Source of the DNA: an uncultured Myxococcales bacterium
GTDB lineage: Bacteria > Myxococcota > Myxococcia > Myxococcales > Myxococcaceae
DNA: 39,699 nucleotides
Assembly: GCA_903911905.1 (NCBI GenBank)
Contig: CAIWFK010000012.1
Coordinates: forward strand, 1-39,699
Reading direction: 5' to 3'
Part shown: positions 24,399-32,555 of the stretch, piece by piece
Layout of the letters: each line of letters begins with the position of its first letter
Position numbering within the stretch: position 1 is the stretch's first letter
Position numbers and translations under genes: made by a program
The notes under the pieces: generated by a model
The model's input: only the letters and a program-made list of their open reading frames with translations
What the model was told of the DNA's origin: nothing
Database searches by the model: none

Positions 24399-24994
24399 AT
24401 GGCCAAGGTTCGACGAAAGCCCACGACCCGCATCACCGTTCGCCACAAGGGCACCCGCGAGGGCGCCGCGCAGTTCGGCTACGGCCTGTTCCGCTTCGTG
24501 CTCTACGGCTTCGCCGGCATCGCGCTCGAGGTCTTCTTCTACAACCTGGTGCGCAACCTGGCGGGCGTGCCGGTGCTGGGCCTGCTCTTTCGATTCATCT
24601 GGCGGGTCGACCCACGCCTCGAGCTCAACCACATCTGGGACGTGCCGGCCGTCTCGCTCTACGGCCAGTGCTCGCTGTGGATGTTCCTGGTCTACGGCGT
24701 GGCCTGCTTCGCGGTCGAATTCGAATACCGCAACCTGAGCGACGTGCGCTGGCCCTGCGCGCGCTGGTCTACGGCCTGACCATCTTCCTCTGGGAATGCG
24801 CCTCGGGCTGGCTGCTGGTGGCCGTCAGCGGCTTCCGCATCTGGGAATACCTCGACTCGGGCAACTTCTTCCGCATGACCAGTTGGTACATCTTGCCCAT
24901 CTGGTGCCTGACCGGGCTTTTCGTCGAATACCTCTACCGGCAGTTGATGGACCCGGCGCTGGTCGACGCCATCGAAGGGGAATTGGGCGGCTAA
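24399..24994 (+). CDS. polytopic membrane protein (CmpB/PF06541-like), frameshifted
   Basis: An ATG at 24399 begins a protein with a basic cytoplasmic start (MAKVRRKPTTRITVRHKG) and membrane segments (YGLFRFVLYGFAGIALEVFFYNLV; LWMFLVYGVACFAVEFEY). At about 24748 the frame moves by one base. The second frame continues smoothly as ALRALVYGLTIFLWECASGW and then FRIWEYLDSGNFFRMTSWY to a stop at 24994. Restoring one base gives about 198 residues and four to five membrane helices. The E...GW...R.W.Y pattern resembles the putative transporter family PF06541, with low certainty. Its stop overlaps the convergent TIGR02265 gene stop by 4 bp. Confidence 0.65.
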
Positions 24995-25551
24995 GCCCAG
25001 CTGCAGACGAAGGTGCAGGCGTGGCCATCGTGGTCCTTCACCACCACCTTCGGCGTCACGCCCGTGGCCGCCAGGGCGGCGTGGATGATGCCGGCGGTGA
25101 ACGTCGGGTGGGGGCCGACCTCGTTCATCCACAGTTCGATGGTGTGCGGGTCGACGTCCGTCACGCGCGACTCGGTGTAGTTGTTGCCCGAGCGAAAGTT
25201 CTGGGTGGCGCGCATCAGCATGCGACGCGGGCCCAGCACCCGAATCATGCCCAGCACCGCGCGGCCCAGGAACGTCTCTTTGTAGCCGTCGATGAGGTGC
25301 GCCCCGACCTTGAACATCGCCTCGGTGGTGGGCCAGGTCGGGTAGAGCTCGCTGGCGGCGATCTCGAGCGACTTCATCCACACGTCGAAGGGGTAGGCGG
25401 GGAGCAGCCTGGTGTCGACGTCGAGGCCGATGGCCACCAGGCGCTGCTTGAAACCGGGGGTCAGCTGGGGGCCGAGGGCTCGCACGAAGAGGCCTTCGAT
25501 GGTCTGCTCGAAGACGACCTTCTCGGCCCCTCCGGCTGGCGCTCCCGTCAT
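24991..25551 (-). CDS. TIGR02265/DUF2378 family protein (Myxococcales-restricted)
   Basis: A 186-residue protein. The start EKVVFEQTIEGLFVRALG and the body FKQRLVAIGLDVDTRLLPAYPFDVW, then GAHLIDGYKETFLGRAVLGMIRVLGP, match my recollection of the family TIGR02265, known only in Myxococcales and found in many paralogues. No function is established for it. The ATG at 25549-25551 lies 4 bp after the stop of an exbD gene, so it is the distal gene of the Ton operon, and a role related to outer-membrane transport is a guess from position. Its stop codon overlaps the convergent membrane-protein gene. Confidence 0.87.
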   Translation of the reverse strand: MTGAPAGGAEKVVFEQTIEGLFVRALGPQLTPGFKQRLVAIGLDVDTRLLPAYPFDVWMKSLEIAASELYPTWPTTEAMFKVGAHLIDGYKETFLGRAVLGMIRVLGPRRMLMRATQNFRSGNNYTESRVTDVDPHTIELWMNEVGPHPTFTAGIIHAALAATGVTPKVVVKDHDGHACTFVCSWA

Positions 25552-25555
25552 TCGG

Positions 25556-26023
<468 letters not shown>

Positions 26024-26025
26024 GG

Positions 26026-26445
26026 TTACTTCGCCCCCTTCTCTTCTTCGACGCCCAGCGCGATGGCCTTGGCGCCCGCCTTCTGGGCCAGGTTCATCAC
26101 CTTGCGCACGTCGTCGAAGGTCAGCGACTGGTCGCCCTTGAGGAGGATCTTCTTGCTCGGGTCGGCGATCAGCTTCTTCTGCAGCTCGGCCTGGAAGCCC
26201 TCGTCGTCGAACTTGTCGCTCTCGATGTAGATGAGCTTGTCGGGCGTCACCGAGACGATGATGGGGTCGGTCTTGCTCTCGGGGTCGACCTTCATCGCCT
26301 TGGGCAGCGTGACGTTCTTGCCACGCTGGAGCATGGGTGTGATCACCATGAAGATGATGAGCAGCACCAGCACCACGTCCACCAGCGGCGTGATGTTGAT
26401 GTCGCTCTTGACGCCGCCTTTGCCACCACCAGCTGCCATTGCCAT
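26026..26445 (-). CDS. exbD: biopolymer transport protein ExbD (first copy)
   Basis: A 139-residue ExbD/TolR-type protein. After a Gly-rich start (MAMAAGGGKGGVKSD) comes the same membrane helix INITPLVDVVLVLLIIFMVI with the conserved proton-carrying Asp. Its periplasmic domain (DPIIVSVTPDKLIYIESDK, DPSKKILLKGDQSLTFDDVRKV) differs clearly from that of the second copy, so the two are not a recent duplication. It lies 39 bp after exbB and 2 bp before the second exbD. Confidence 0.95.
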   Translation of the reverse strand: MAMAAGGGKGGVKSDINITPLVDVVLVLLIIFMVITPMLQRGKNVTLPKAMKVDPESKTDPIIVSVTPDKLIYIESDKFDDEGFQAELQKKLIADPSKKILLKGDQSLTFDDVRKVMNLAQKAGAKAIALGVEEEKGAK

Positions 26446-26484
26446 GGCGTCACCTCGACTTCAGAAAGCTCACGTGGGAAAGGC

Positions 26485-27144
26485 TCACTGCACGTAGTGC
26501 TTGGACACCATGTCCAGGAACTCGTTCGACGACTCCGAGATGTCGACCGAGCGGGCATCGACCCAGCCCTGCAGGAAGTTGAACGCCATCACGGCGGGAA
26601 TGGCGACCAGCAGACCGAAGGCGGTGGTGATGAGCGCTTCGGCGATACCGGCCGACACCGTGCCGAGGCCACCAGAGCCCGAGGCCGCCATCGACTGGAA
26701 CGAGTTCACGATGCCCATGACGGTGCCGAGCAGACCGACGAAGGGCGCAGTGGAGGCGACGGTGGCCAGCACGCCCAGGCCGCGCTTGAAGACCTGAACT
26801 TCGCGAGCCGCCTGGCGCTCGAGCGCACGGGCGACCGATTCGATGGCCGTGTCGCGGTCCTTCGGAGCCAGCTTGAAGGCCACGAGCCCGGAATTGATGA
26901 CCCGACCCAGGTGCCCCACGTTCTTCGACAGGCCGGCGTTGGCTGCCGCAGCGATGTCGCCGTCCTTGAGCAGGTTCGCCATCTTCTCGGCGAACTGCAT
27001 CGACTCGGAACGCGACTTCGAGAAGACCACGATGCGTTCGAACATGACCAGCAGGCTCGCCAGCGACATGAAGAACATGACGATGACGATCATCTTCGCG
27101 AACAGGCCCATCGAGGCCCAGAGGTGACCAAGCGAGAAGTCCAT
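26485..27144 (-). CDS. exbB: ExbB/TolQ-type proton channel protein
   Basis: A 219-residue inner-membrane protein with the three-helix layout of ExbB/TolQ. The first helix is FAKMIVIVMFFMSLASLLVMFERIVVF, followed by a cytoplasmic helical domain. The conserved pair LGVLATVASTAPFVGLLGTVMGIVNSF and GIAEALITTAFGLLVAIPAVMAFN follows. It forms the pentameric ring around ExbD and powers TonB with the proton gradient. I use the ATG at 27142-27144 because the longer frame adds an Arg-rich stretch absent from the family. It lies 109 bp after tonB. That gap has no clear terminator. Confidence 0.95.
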   Translation of the reverse strand: MDFSLGHLWASMGLFAKMIVIVMFFMSLASLLVMFERIVVFSKSRSESMQFAEKMANLLKDGDIAAAANAGLSKNVGHLGRVINSGLVAFKLAPKDRDTAIESVARALERQAAREVQVFKRGLGVLATVASTAPFVGLLGTVMGIVNSFQSMAASGSGGLGTVSAGIAEALITTAFGLLVAIPAVMAFNFLQGWVDARSVDISESSNEFLDMVSKHYVQ

Positions 27145-27253
27145 AGGGGCGCGCTTCCTAGCTCGCGCGTGCCGGCTGAGGCCAGCGCGAAACATCATGG
27201 TGAAGGGTGAACGGTTGTTCGACGGGGGAAAGAGACCGCGCTGAAGGGTGCGA

Positions 27254-27994
27254 TCAGCGGGGCATCTTGAAGCTGAAATTGAAGACGTAGTCGATGGCGA
27301 TCGGCTTGCCCTGGAAGGTCGCCGGCGTCACCTTCATGCTCTGAATGCGGTTGACCACCGCGTCAGAGAGGAACTGCAGCGGCTTGATGACCCGGCAGTT
27401 CTTCACCGTGCCGTCTGCGAGCACGTTGCACTTCACGATCATCATTCCCTGAATCTGCGCCTCGCGCGCTTCGCGGGTGTACAAGTCGTGCGCCAGCTCG
27501 GCCGCGTCGTACGAGGGGCGGGTCATGCCTTCGCCGAACGGCACCACCTCGGTCGCACCCAACTGGCCACCCAGCGTTCCGCCGATCACGCCGCCCACCA
27601 CGCCGCCGACCACGCCACCGACCACGCCGCCCTCGACGCCGCCTTCCACGCCCTCGTCTTCGGCCGCCGCCTCTTCCTTCTGGGGCTCGGCCTCCTTGGG
27701 CTTCTCCTGGGGAATTTCCTTGGGCTGGATGATCTGATCCGGCTTGGGGATGATCTTGTGCTCGGTCTTGACGGTGTTCTTGTGCGCCGGAGGAGGCGGA
27801 GGCGGCGGCGGGGGCGGCGGCGGGGCCGCAGCGAAGAACTTCACCTCGCTCAAGTCATCCTTCACCGGAGGCGGGCGGGTAGTCAGGTAGACGACCACCG
27901 CGATCAGCGCCGCATGCACCACGATGGAAATGACCGTGCCCGTACCGAAGCGGCTCTTCGGTGCGTTGCCGCGATTCAAGACTGAATCAAACAT
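27254..27994 (-). CDS. tonB: TonB energy transducer
   Basis: A 246-residue protein. One N-terminal membrane helix (VISIVVHAALIAVVVYLT) carries the Ser/His motif typical of TonB. A run of 12 prolines follows (APPPP...AHK), then a Lys/Glu/Pro-rich spacer, a Gly-Val repeat (GVVGG units) and a C-terminal domain beginning YDAAELAHDLYTREAREAQI with IVKCNVLADGTVKNCRVIKP and the terminal VIDYVFNF-like strand. It spans the periplasm and pulls open the plug of TonB-dependent receptors, probably including the adjacent one. The ATG at 27992-27994 is preferred; a GTG at 28001-28003 is in frame and three codons longer. It is divergent from the receptor gene. Confidence 0.93.
   Translation of the reverse strand: MFDSVLNRGNAPKSRFGTGTVISIVVHAALIAVVVYLTTRPPPVKDDLSEVKFFAAAPPPPPPPPPPPPAHKNTVKTEHKIIPKPDQIIQPKEIPQEKPKEAEPQKEEAAAEDEGVEGGVEGGVVGGVVGGVVGGVIGGTLGGQLGATEVVPFGEGMTRPSYDAAELAHDLYTREAREAQIQGMMIVKCNVLADGTVKNCRVIKPLQFLSDAVVNRIQSMKVTPATFQGKPIAIDYVFNFSFKMPR
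27580..27652. repeat. 12-bp imperfect tandem repeat coding GVVG units of TonB
   Basis: Repeated blocks close to ACGCCGCCGACC on the + strand encode the GGVVGGVVGG linker of TonB on the other strand. The unit is a multiple of three, so variation would change linker length while keeping frame. Similar GVVGG or GGVPGG linkers are common in myxobacterial TonB proteins. Confidence 0.75.
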
Positions 27995-28024
27995 GTTGCT
28001 CACATAGCACCAGGCGAGTCATTT

Positions 28025-28066
28025 GTTACAGACCCCTGTTGACTTGGCTGTCACGAAGTGTAGGTT
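28025..28066. promoter_or_regulatory. overlapping divergent promoters for tonB and the receptor
   Basis: For the receptor, TTGACT (28039-28044), a 16-nt spacer and TAGGTT (28061-28066) fit a sigma70-type promoter whose transcript would start near 28073. For tonB on the other strand, GTGACA (28049-28054) and TGTAAC (28025-28030) are 18 nt apart and share the same 42 bp, so the two could compete. Both are consensus matches only. Confidence 0.45.
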
Positions 28067-28095
28067 GCGCCCCGCAATTCGATTCCAATCCCGCT

Positions 28096-28100
28096 GGAGG
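28096..28100 (+). promoter_or_regulatory. Shine-Dalgarno that sets the receptor start
   Basis: GGAGG, inside GGAGGGGG (28096-28103), lies 9 nt before the GTG at 28110. A longer frame begins at 28023 but it would include the promoter region and precede the signal peptide, so the GTG is preferred. Confidence 0.8.
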
Positions 28101-28109
28101 GGGTTCTCC

Positions 28110-31100
28110 GTGCGCGTGTCCACATGGCTGTACCGAGTGTCGCTCTTGATGGGCGTACTCGTTTCCTCGATGTCGTTTGCGCAGGGCTCGTCGGTGATCA
28201 CGGGTAACGTGACTGACGCCGCCACGCACAAGCCTGTTCCTGACGTGGTGATCACGGCCACTTCTCCTGCGCTGCAGGGTGAAGAAGTCGTGGTGACCGA
28301 TTCCGCCGGCTCGTACCGCCTGGCGCAGCTGCCCGCTGGTGTCTACACGCTCAAGCTCGAGAAGGAATCGTACAAGCCCTTCGCGCGCTCCGAGATCAAC
28401 GTCCGTACCGACCGCACCGTTCGCCTCAACGTCGAGATCCAGCCGGAATCGATCGAAGGCGGCGTCATCGAAGTCAAGGGCACCGCGCCCACCGTCGACG
28501 TCGGTTCGACCACCACCGGCCTGAACGTCGGCAAGGACTTCATCAACAACATCGCCTTCATTCAGCCCAACGGCTCGGGCGTGAAGTCGTTCGAATCGCT
28601 CGCCGCGGTCGCCCCGCAGGTCGTCAGCGACGACTACGGCTACGGCTTCTCGGGTGCGCAGTCGCCTGAGAACAACTATCTGGTCGACGGCGTGTCGACC
28701 AACGACCCCGCCTTCGGCGTGAACGGCTCGCAGTTCCCGGTCGAGTTCGTCGAAGAGGCGAACGTCATCACCGGTGGCTACCAGGCCGAGTACGGCCGTA
28801 CCACGGGTGGCGTGCTCAACGTCGTCACCAAGTCGGGCTCGAACGAGTTCCACGGCACCGTCTGGGGCGACATCACCCCCGGCGTGCTCGCGGGTGTCTC
28901 GCCGGCCATCAAGAACGACTCCTCGGTGTTCGTCGGCCAGAACCGCCTCTGGAACTCGATCGACTTCGGCGCCGAAGTCGGTGGCCCGATCGTCAAGGAC
29001 AAGCTGTGGTTCTTCGTCGGCTTCTCGCCCTCGTTCGTGCGCTCGCAGGCGACCCAGTCGCTGCGCCGCTTCCTCATCAACGCGGACGGCACTGACTTCC
29101 AGTACGACACCGACGGCTACATCAAGTCGGAGCCCCTGGCCGGCACCACCAAGACCCGGTTCAACGACGTTCGCGCCTTCAGCTACATCGCGAAGTTGAC
29201 CTACCTGGTGAACTCGGACAACAACATCTCGCTGTCCGTCGTCGGCTCGCCCACCTCGGCCACCCAGCCCTACTCGTTCAACGACCGCCGCATCGCGTGG
29301 AACGGTGGCTTCACCGCCAACAACAACACCAGCACGGTGTCGCTGCGCTACCAGGGCGGCTTCCTCGACAAGCACCTGCTTGCCGACGTCAGCCTCGGTT
29401 GGTTCCACAGCACCGCCGACGCGACCCCGAACGACGGCAGCACCCCTGGCTCGACGCAGGCCGGTACGGCCTACGGCACCCCGGTGGTCCTGCTGCGCCG
29501 GTACAACGCCGACTCGAACGTGGGCCCCATCACCAGCCCGTACTCGATCAACGACCTCCAGACCCTGCCCGCCGACGCGGCCGCGAAGTGCGAGCCCGCT
29601 GGCACCAAGTCGACGAACGTCGTCTCGGTTCGTGGTGAAGACCGCATTCTGTTCGCTTGCCCTGCGACCGGCCCCTCGGGCTCGTACGCCATCGGCGGCT
29701 TCGGCGGCTTCTCGAACACCGCGCTCGACCGCTTGCAGGGTCGCGCGTCGCTGACGTACCTGGTGCAGGCGCTCGGTCACCACATCTTCAAGGTGGGTAT
29801 CGACGTCGAGAACCTCCGGTACGACATCTCGAAGGGCTACTCGGGTGGCGCGGCGCTCCAGGAAAACATCACTGGCACCCGCTTCGACGACTTCCGTACC
29901 TACGGTTACTTCGTGGGTCCTGACACCGTCGAGCGCACCGCCGTCGTTCACGGCCAGCCCACCTCGGTCGGCATCGGCGCCTACGTGCAGGACAGCTGGT
30001 CGATCGCCGACCTGGTGACCCTGAACGCTGGTCTGCGCTACGACAACCAGCAGCTCTTCACCGCGTCGGGTCTGCTGGGCATGACGCTCAACAACCAGTT
30101 CGCCCCTCGCGTCGGCCTGATCTACGACTTCACCCAGCAGGGCCGCTCGAAGCTGTTCGGTAACTTCTCGCAGTACTACGAAGGCGTGCCGATCGACCTC
30201 GCCGACCGCGCGCTGACTGGTGAGAGCACCTTCAACTTCCGCCGGGCCCGTTCGGCCAACGCGACCCGCCAGGGCTGCGACCCGCTCAAGGACATCAACC
30301 AGGCGACGAACGAGTGCAACGACCCGAACAACTACCAGCAGATCAACCGCCTGCTCGGTGACAACTACAGCGTCAATGCCTCGGGTCAGTCCGTCGGCAA
30401 CGGCGTGACCCCGGTCGACCCGAACATCCACCCGCAGAGCTCCGACGAAATCGTCGTCGGTGGCGAGTACGAAATCATCAGCGACGGTCGTCTCGGCGCT
30501 TCGTACACCAAGCGGTGGATGAACTACGTCGTCGAGGACATGTCGCTCGACGAAGGCAACCGGTACTTCCTGAGCAACCCCGGCTACGGCCAGGGCTCGG
30601 CCTTCCCCAAGGCGACTCGTGACTACGACGCCGTGACGGTCTACTTCACGAAGGCGTTCTCGGACGGCTGGATGGGTCAGTTCAGCTACACGTACTCGTC
30701 GCTGCGCGGTAACTACAACGGTCTGTTCCGCCCTGAGACGGGTCAGCTCGACCCGAACATCAACTCGGACTTCGACCTCGTGTCGCTGCTCGCCAACCGC
30801 AACGGTCCTCTCGACGCCGACCGCAACCACTTCATCAAGGTGTTCGCGGCCAAGGAGTTCCGCATCACGAACGCGGTCGGTCTGACCATCGGCCTGACGT
30901 ACCAGGGTCGCTCGGGCGCGCCGATCAACTACCTCGCCTCGCACCCCTCGTACGGTGCTGACGAGTCGTTCGTTCTGCCCCGCGGCGCTGGTGGTCGTCT
31001 GCCGTTCCGCCACGAGTTCGACGCCAAGGTCGGCGTCAGCTACCGGCTGAACAAGGACAACCAGATCCAGCTGACTGCCGACGTGTTCAACCTGTTCAAC

Positions 31101-31376
31101 TTCCAGGCTGTCACCTCGGTCGACCAGACGATCTCGAACGCCGACTTCCTGCCCTTCCAGGCTCCTGCCGGGAAGGACCCTGCGACCGCCGCCTGCCTCT
31201 CGGGCTCGAACCAGGCACAGTGCCCGTCTGACGGCACCCTGCCCATCAAGGAGTACGACCCGAACACCGGCAAGATCGTGTTCGCGAACTCCGCGCAGCT
31301 CAACCCCAACTTCAAGCGGCCGACCGGCTACCAGGCGCCTATTTCCGTGCGCTTCGGCATTCGGTTCACCTTCTGA
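28110..31376 (+). CDS. TonB-dependent receptor with carboxypeptidase-like regulatory domain (Oar-like)
   Basis: A 1088-residue outer-membrane receptor. The signal peptide is VRVSTWLYRVSLLMGVLVSS followed by MSFAQ. A carboxypeptidase-regulatory-like beta sandwich follows (about 30-115; ITGNVTDAATHKPVPDVVI, GSYRLAQLPAGVYTLKLEKE). The plug domain (about 130-260) has NNYLVDGVSTNDPAFG and GGYQAEYGRTTGGVLNVVTK. The remainder is a 22-strand-type barrel ending in SVRFGIRFTF with the terminal Phe needed for BAM recognition. The layout resembles Oar of Myxococcus. The GTG start has a strong GGAGG 9 nt upstream. Codon use is richer in GGT, GCT and CGT than its neighbours, which suggests high expression. 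The ligand is unknown, and the next gene is a lipoprotein. Confidence 0.93.
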   Translation: MRVSTWLYRVSLLMGVLVSSMSFAQGSSVITGNVTDAATHKPVPDVVITATSPALQGEEVVVTDSAGSYRLAQLPAGVYTLKLEKESYKPFARSEINVRTDRTVRLNVEIQPESIEGGVIEVKGTAPTVDVGSTTTGLNVGKDFINNIAFIQPNGSGVKSFESLAAVAPQVVSDDYGYGFSGAQSPENNYLVDGVSTNDPAFGVNGSQFPVEFVEEANVITGGYQAEYGRTTGGVLNVVTKSGSNEFHGTVWGDITPGVLAGVSPAIKNDSSVFVGQNRLWNSIDFGAEVGGPIVKDKLWFFVGFSPSFVRSQATQSLRRFLINADGTDFQYDTDGYIKSEPLAGTTKTRFNDVRAFSYIAKLTYLVNSDNNISLSVVGSPTSATQPYSFNDRRIAWNGGFTANNNTSTVSLRYQGGFLDKHLLADVSLGWFHSTADATPNDGSTPGSTQAGTAYGTPVVLLRRYNADSNVGPITSPYSINDLQTLPADAAAKCEPAGTKSTNVVSVRGEDRILFACPATGPSGSYAIGGFGGFSNTALDRLQGRASLTYLVQALGHHIFKVGIDVENLRYDISKGYSGGAALQENITGTRFDDFRTYGYFVGPDTVERTAVVHGQPTSVGIGAYVQDSWSIADLVTLNAGLRYDNQQLFTASGLLGMTLNNQFAPRVGLIYDFTQQGRSKLFGNFSQYYEGVPIDLADRALTGESTFNFRRARSANATRQGCDPLKDINQATNECNDPNNYQQINRLLGDNYSVNASGQSVGNGVTPVDPNIHPQSSDEIVVGGEYEIISDGRLGASYTKRWMNYVVEDMSLDEGNRYFLSNPGYGQGSAFPKATRDYDAVTVYFTKAFSDGWMGQFSYTYSSLRGNYNGLFRPETGQLDPNINSDFDLVSLLANRNGPLDADRNHFIKVFAAKEFRITNAVGLTIGLTYQGRSGAPINYLASHPSYGADESFVLPRGAGGRLPFRHEFDAKVGVSYRLNKDNQIQLTADVFNLFNFQAVTSVDQTISNADFLPFQAPAGKDPATAACLSGSNQAQCPSDGTLPIKEYDPNTGKIVFANSAQLNPNFKRPTGYQAPISVRFGIRFTF

Positions 31377-31393
31377 TCGAGGACGACATCATC

Positions 31394-32440
31394 ATGTCAA
31401 AGACAAAGATTGGCCTCGTCGGCCTCGCTTCAGCAGTGATGGGGTTCGTGGTTCAGGGTTGCACGGCGCAGCAGCCGCCTCCGCAGTGCGACGTGGTGAC
31501 CAGCTCGCCGCTGTACGGCGTGTCGGAGTACTACGCGACCACCACCAAGACCGGTGACAACGCCAGCGCCGACTGCGCCAACGCGCCGTCGAACACGCTG
31601 ACCAACCTCACCGTCGGCATGACCCGGTACGCTCCTCCGGGCCTGCCGCACACCGCGGTGGTTCGTGCGTCGTACCTGATCGACGTGTGGAACGGCGACG
31701 TCTACACCGGTGACCAGGACCCGACGAACGACTGCAGCAAGTCGACCTCGCCCGGCAAGTGCAAGTTCTGCGTCGTCGGTACGGCGCCGAACCTGACCTT
31801 CGCCGACGGTGGCGCGGCGACCGAGACGCTGGCTGACGGCGGCCTGGTGGGCATTCCGGTTCCTGGCGGCGACGGCGGCACCCGCGTGGTGCTGACCAAC
31901 GCCTGCAAGGTCACCGAAGAAGCCATCGCCCGCACCGACCCCAACGACCCGGACGGCCTGAACCTGAACTCGTTCGCGCTGATTCCGAACTACCCCGACA
32001 AGAACGGCATCTGCGAGCTCTCGCAGTTCGACGGCGGCTACCAGAACTTCCAGGCTGAGCCGCTGGTCACGGGCGAGCTGCCGGCCATCACCGCGGCGTA
32101 CAACTGGTCGTCGTTCGACATCGTCAACAACGCGAAGGCCCAGGGCACCTTCTGGACCGCCAAGCTCGAGTTCGTCGAGGGCGCGTGCAAGACGAACTTC
32201 GACGTGGTCGGCTTCTGGCCGCTGGTGTCGTGCGCGACGCTCGACGACCAGGGCAACCCGCTGACCGACATGAACGGCGACTTCGTGCCGAACCAGTCGG
32301 CGTGCGACCCCAACGCCGACGTCGACGCTGGCCGCGTGTTCGGCTCGGGCATCAACCCGTTCTTCAAGCCGAACTGCAGCGCCAAGCTGGGCACCTGCGT
32401 GCCGACCGTGACCACTGCCGACCTGCAGAAGGCCGACTGA
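31394..32440 (+). CDS. lipoprotein partner of the TonB-dependent receptor
   Basis: A 348-residue protein. A signal peptide with lipobox VVQGC puts the lipidated Cys at about residue 23. The mature part is rich in Asp, Asn and Gly and has many cysteines (NDCSKSTSPGKCKFC, ACKVTEEA, GICELSQFDGG, VEGACKTNF, SAKLGTCVP), likely forming disulfides on the cell surface. No known domain is recognisable. It starts 17 bp after the receptor's stop and is followed by an intrinsic terminator, so it is the receptor's operon partner. By analogy with SusCD-like pairs it may help bind the ligand, but it shows no similarity to SusD. Confidence 0.8.
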   Translation: MSKTKIGLVGLASAVMGFVVQGCTAQQPPPQCDVVTSSPLYGVSEYYATTTKTGDNASADCANAPSNTLTNLTVGMTRYAPPGLPHTAVVRASYLIDVWNGDVYTGDQDPTNDCSKSTSPGKCKFCVVGTAPNLTFADGGAATETLADGGLVGIPVPGGDGGTRVVLTNACKVTEEAIARTDPNDPDGLNLNSFALIPNYPDKNGICELSQFDGGYQNFQAEPLVTGELPAITAAYNWSSFDIVNNAKAQGTFWTAKLEFVEGACKTNFDVVGFWPLVSCATLDDQGNPLTDMNGDFVPNQSACDPNADVDAGRVFGSGINPFFKPNCSAKLGTCVPTVTTADLQKAD

Positions 32441-32465
32441 GTCTGGTGTGAACTGATTCGATGGT

Positions 32466-32505
32466 GAAGCCCTCGTTCCCTCACGGGAGCGGGGGTTTCG
32501 CTTTT
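32466..32505 (+). terminator. intrinsic terminator after the receptor-lipoprotein operon
   Basis: Fifteen pairs form between 32466-32480 and 32485-32499, counting three G-U pairs, around a TCAC loop. The stem is GC-rich at the loop end and is followed two bases later by TTTT (32502-32505). The hairpin starts 26 bp after the lipoprotein stop. Confidence 0.85.
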
Positions 32506-32555
32506 GCGGGCGAGCGCGGGTGGCATCGCGCCGGTCGCGGTGGCACAAGGGGACC

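Noticed and set aside
27580-27652. Repeat block in the Ton region as a possible CRISPR or minisatellite
   Set aside because: The units encode the GVVGG linker of TonB in frame.
28026-31013. 995-residue open frame antisense to the TonB-dependent receptor
   Set aside because: It reads Val/Arg/Gly-rich without domains. The receptor on the + strand has signal peptide, plug, barrel and ribosome-binding site.
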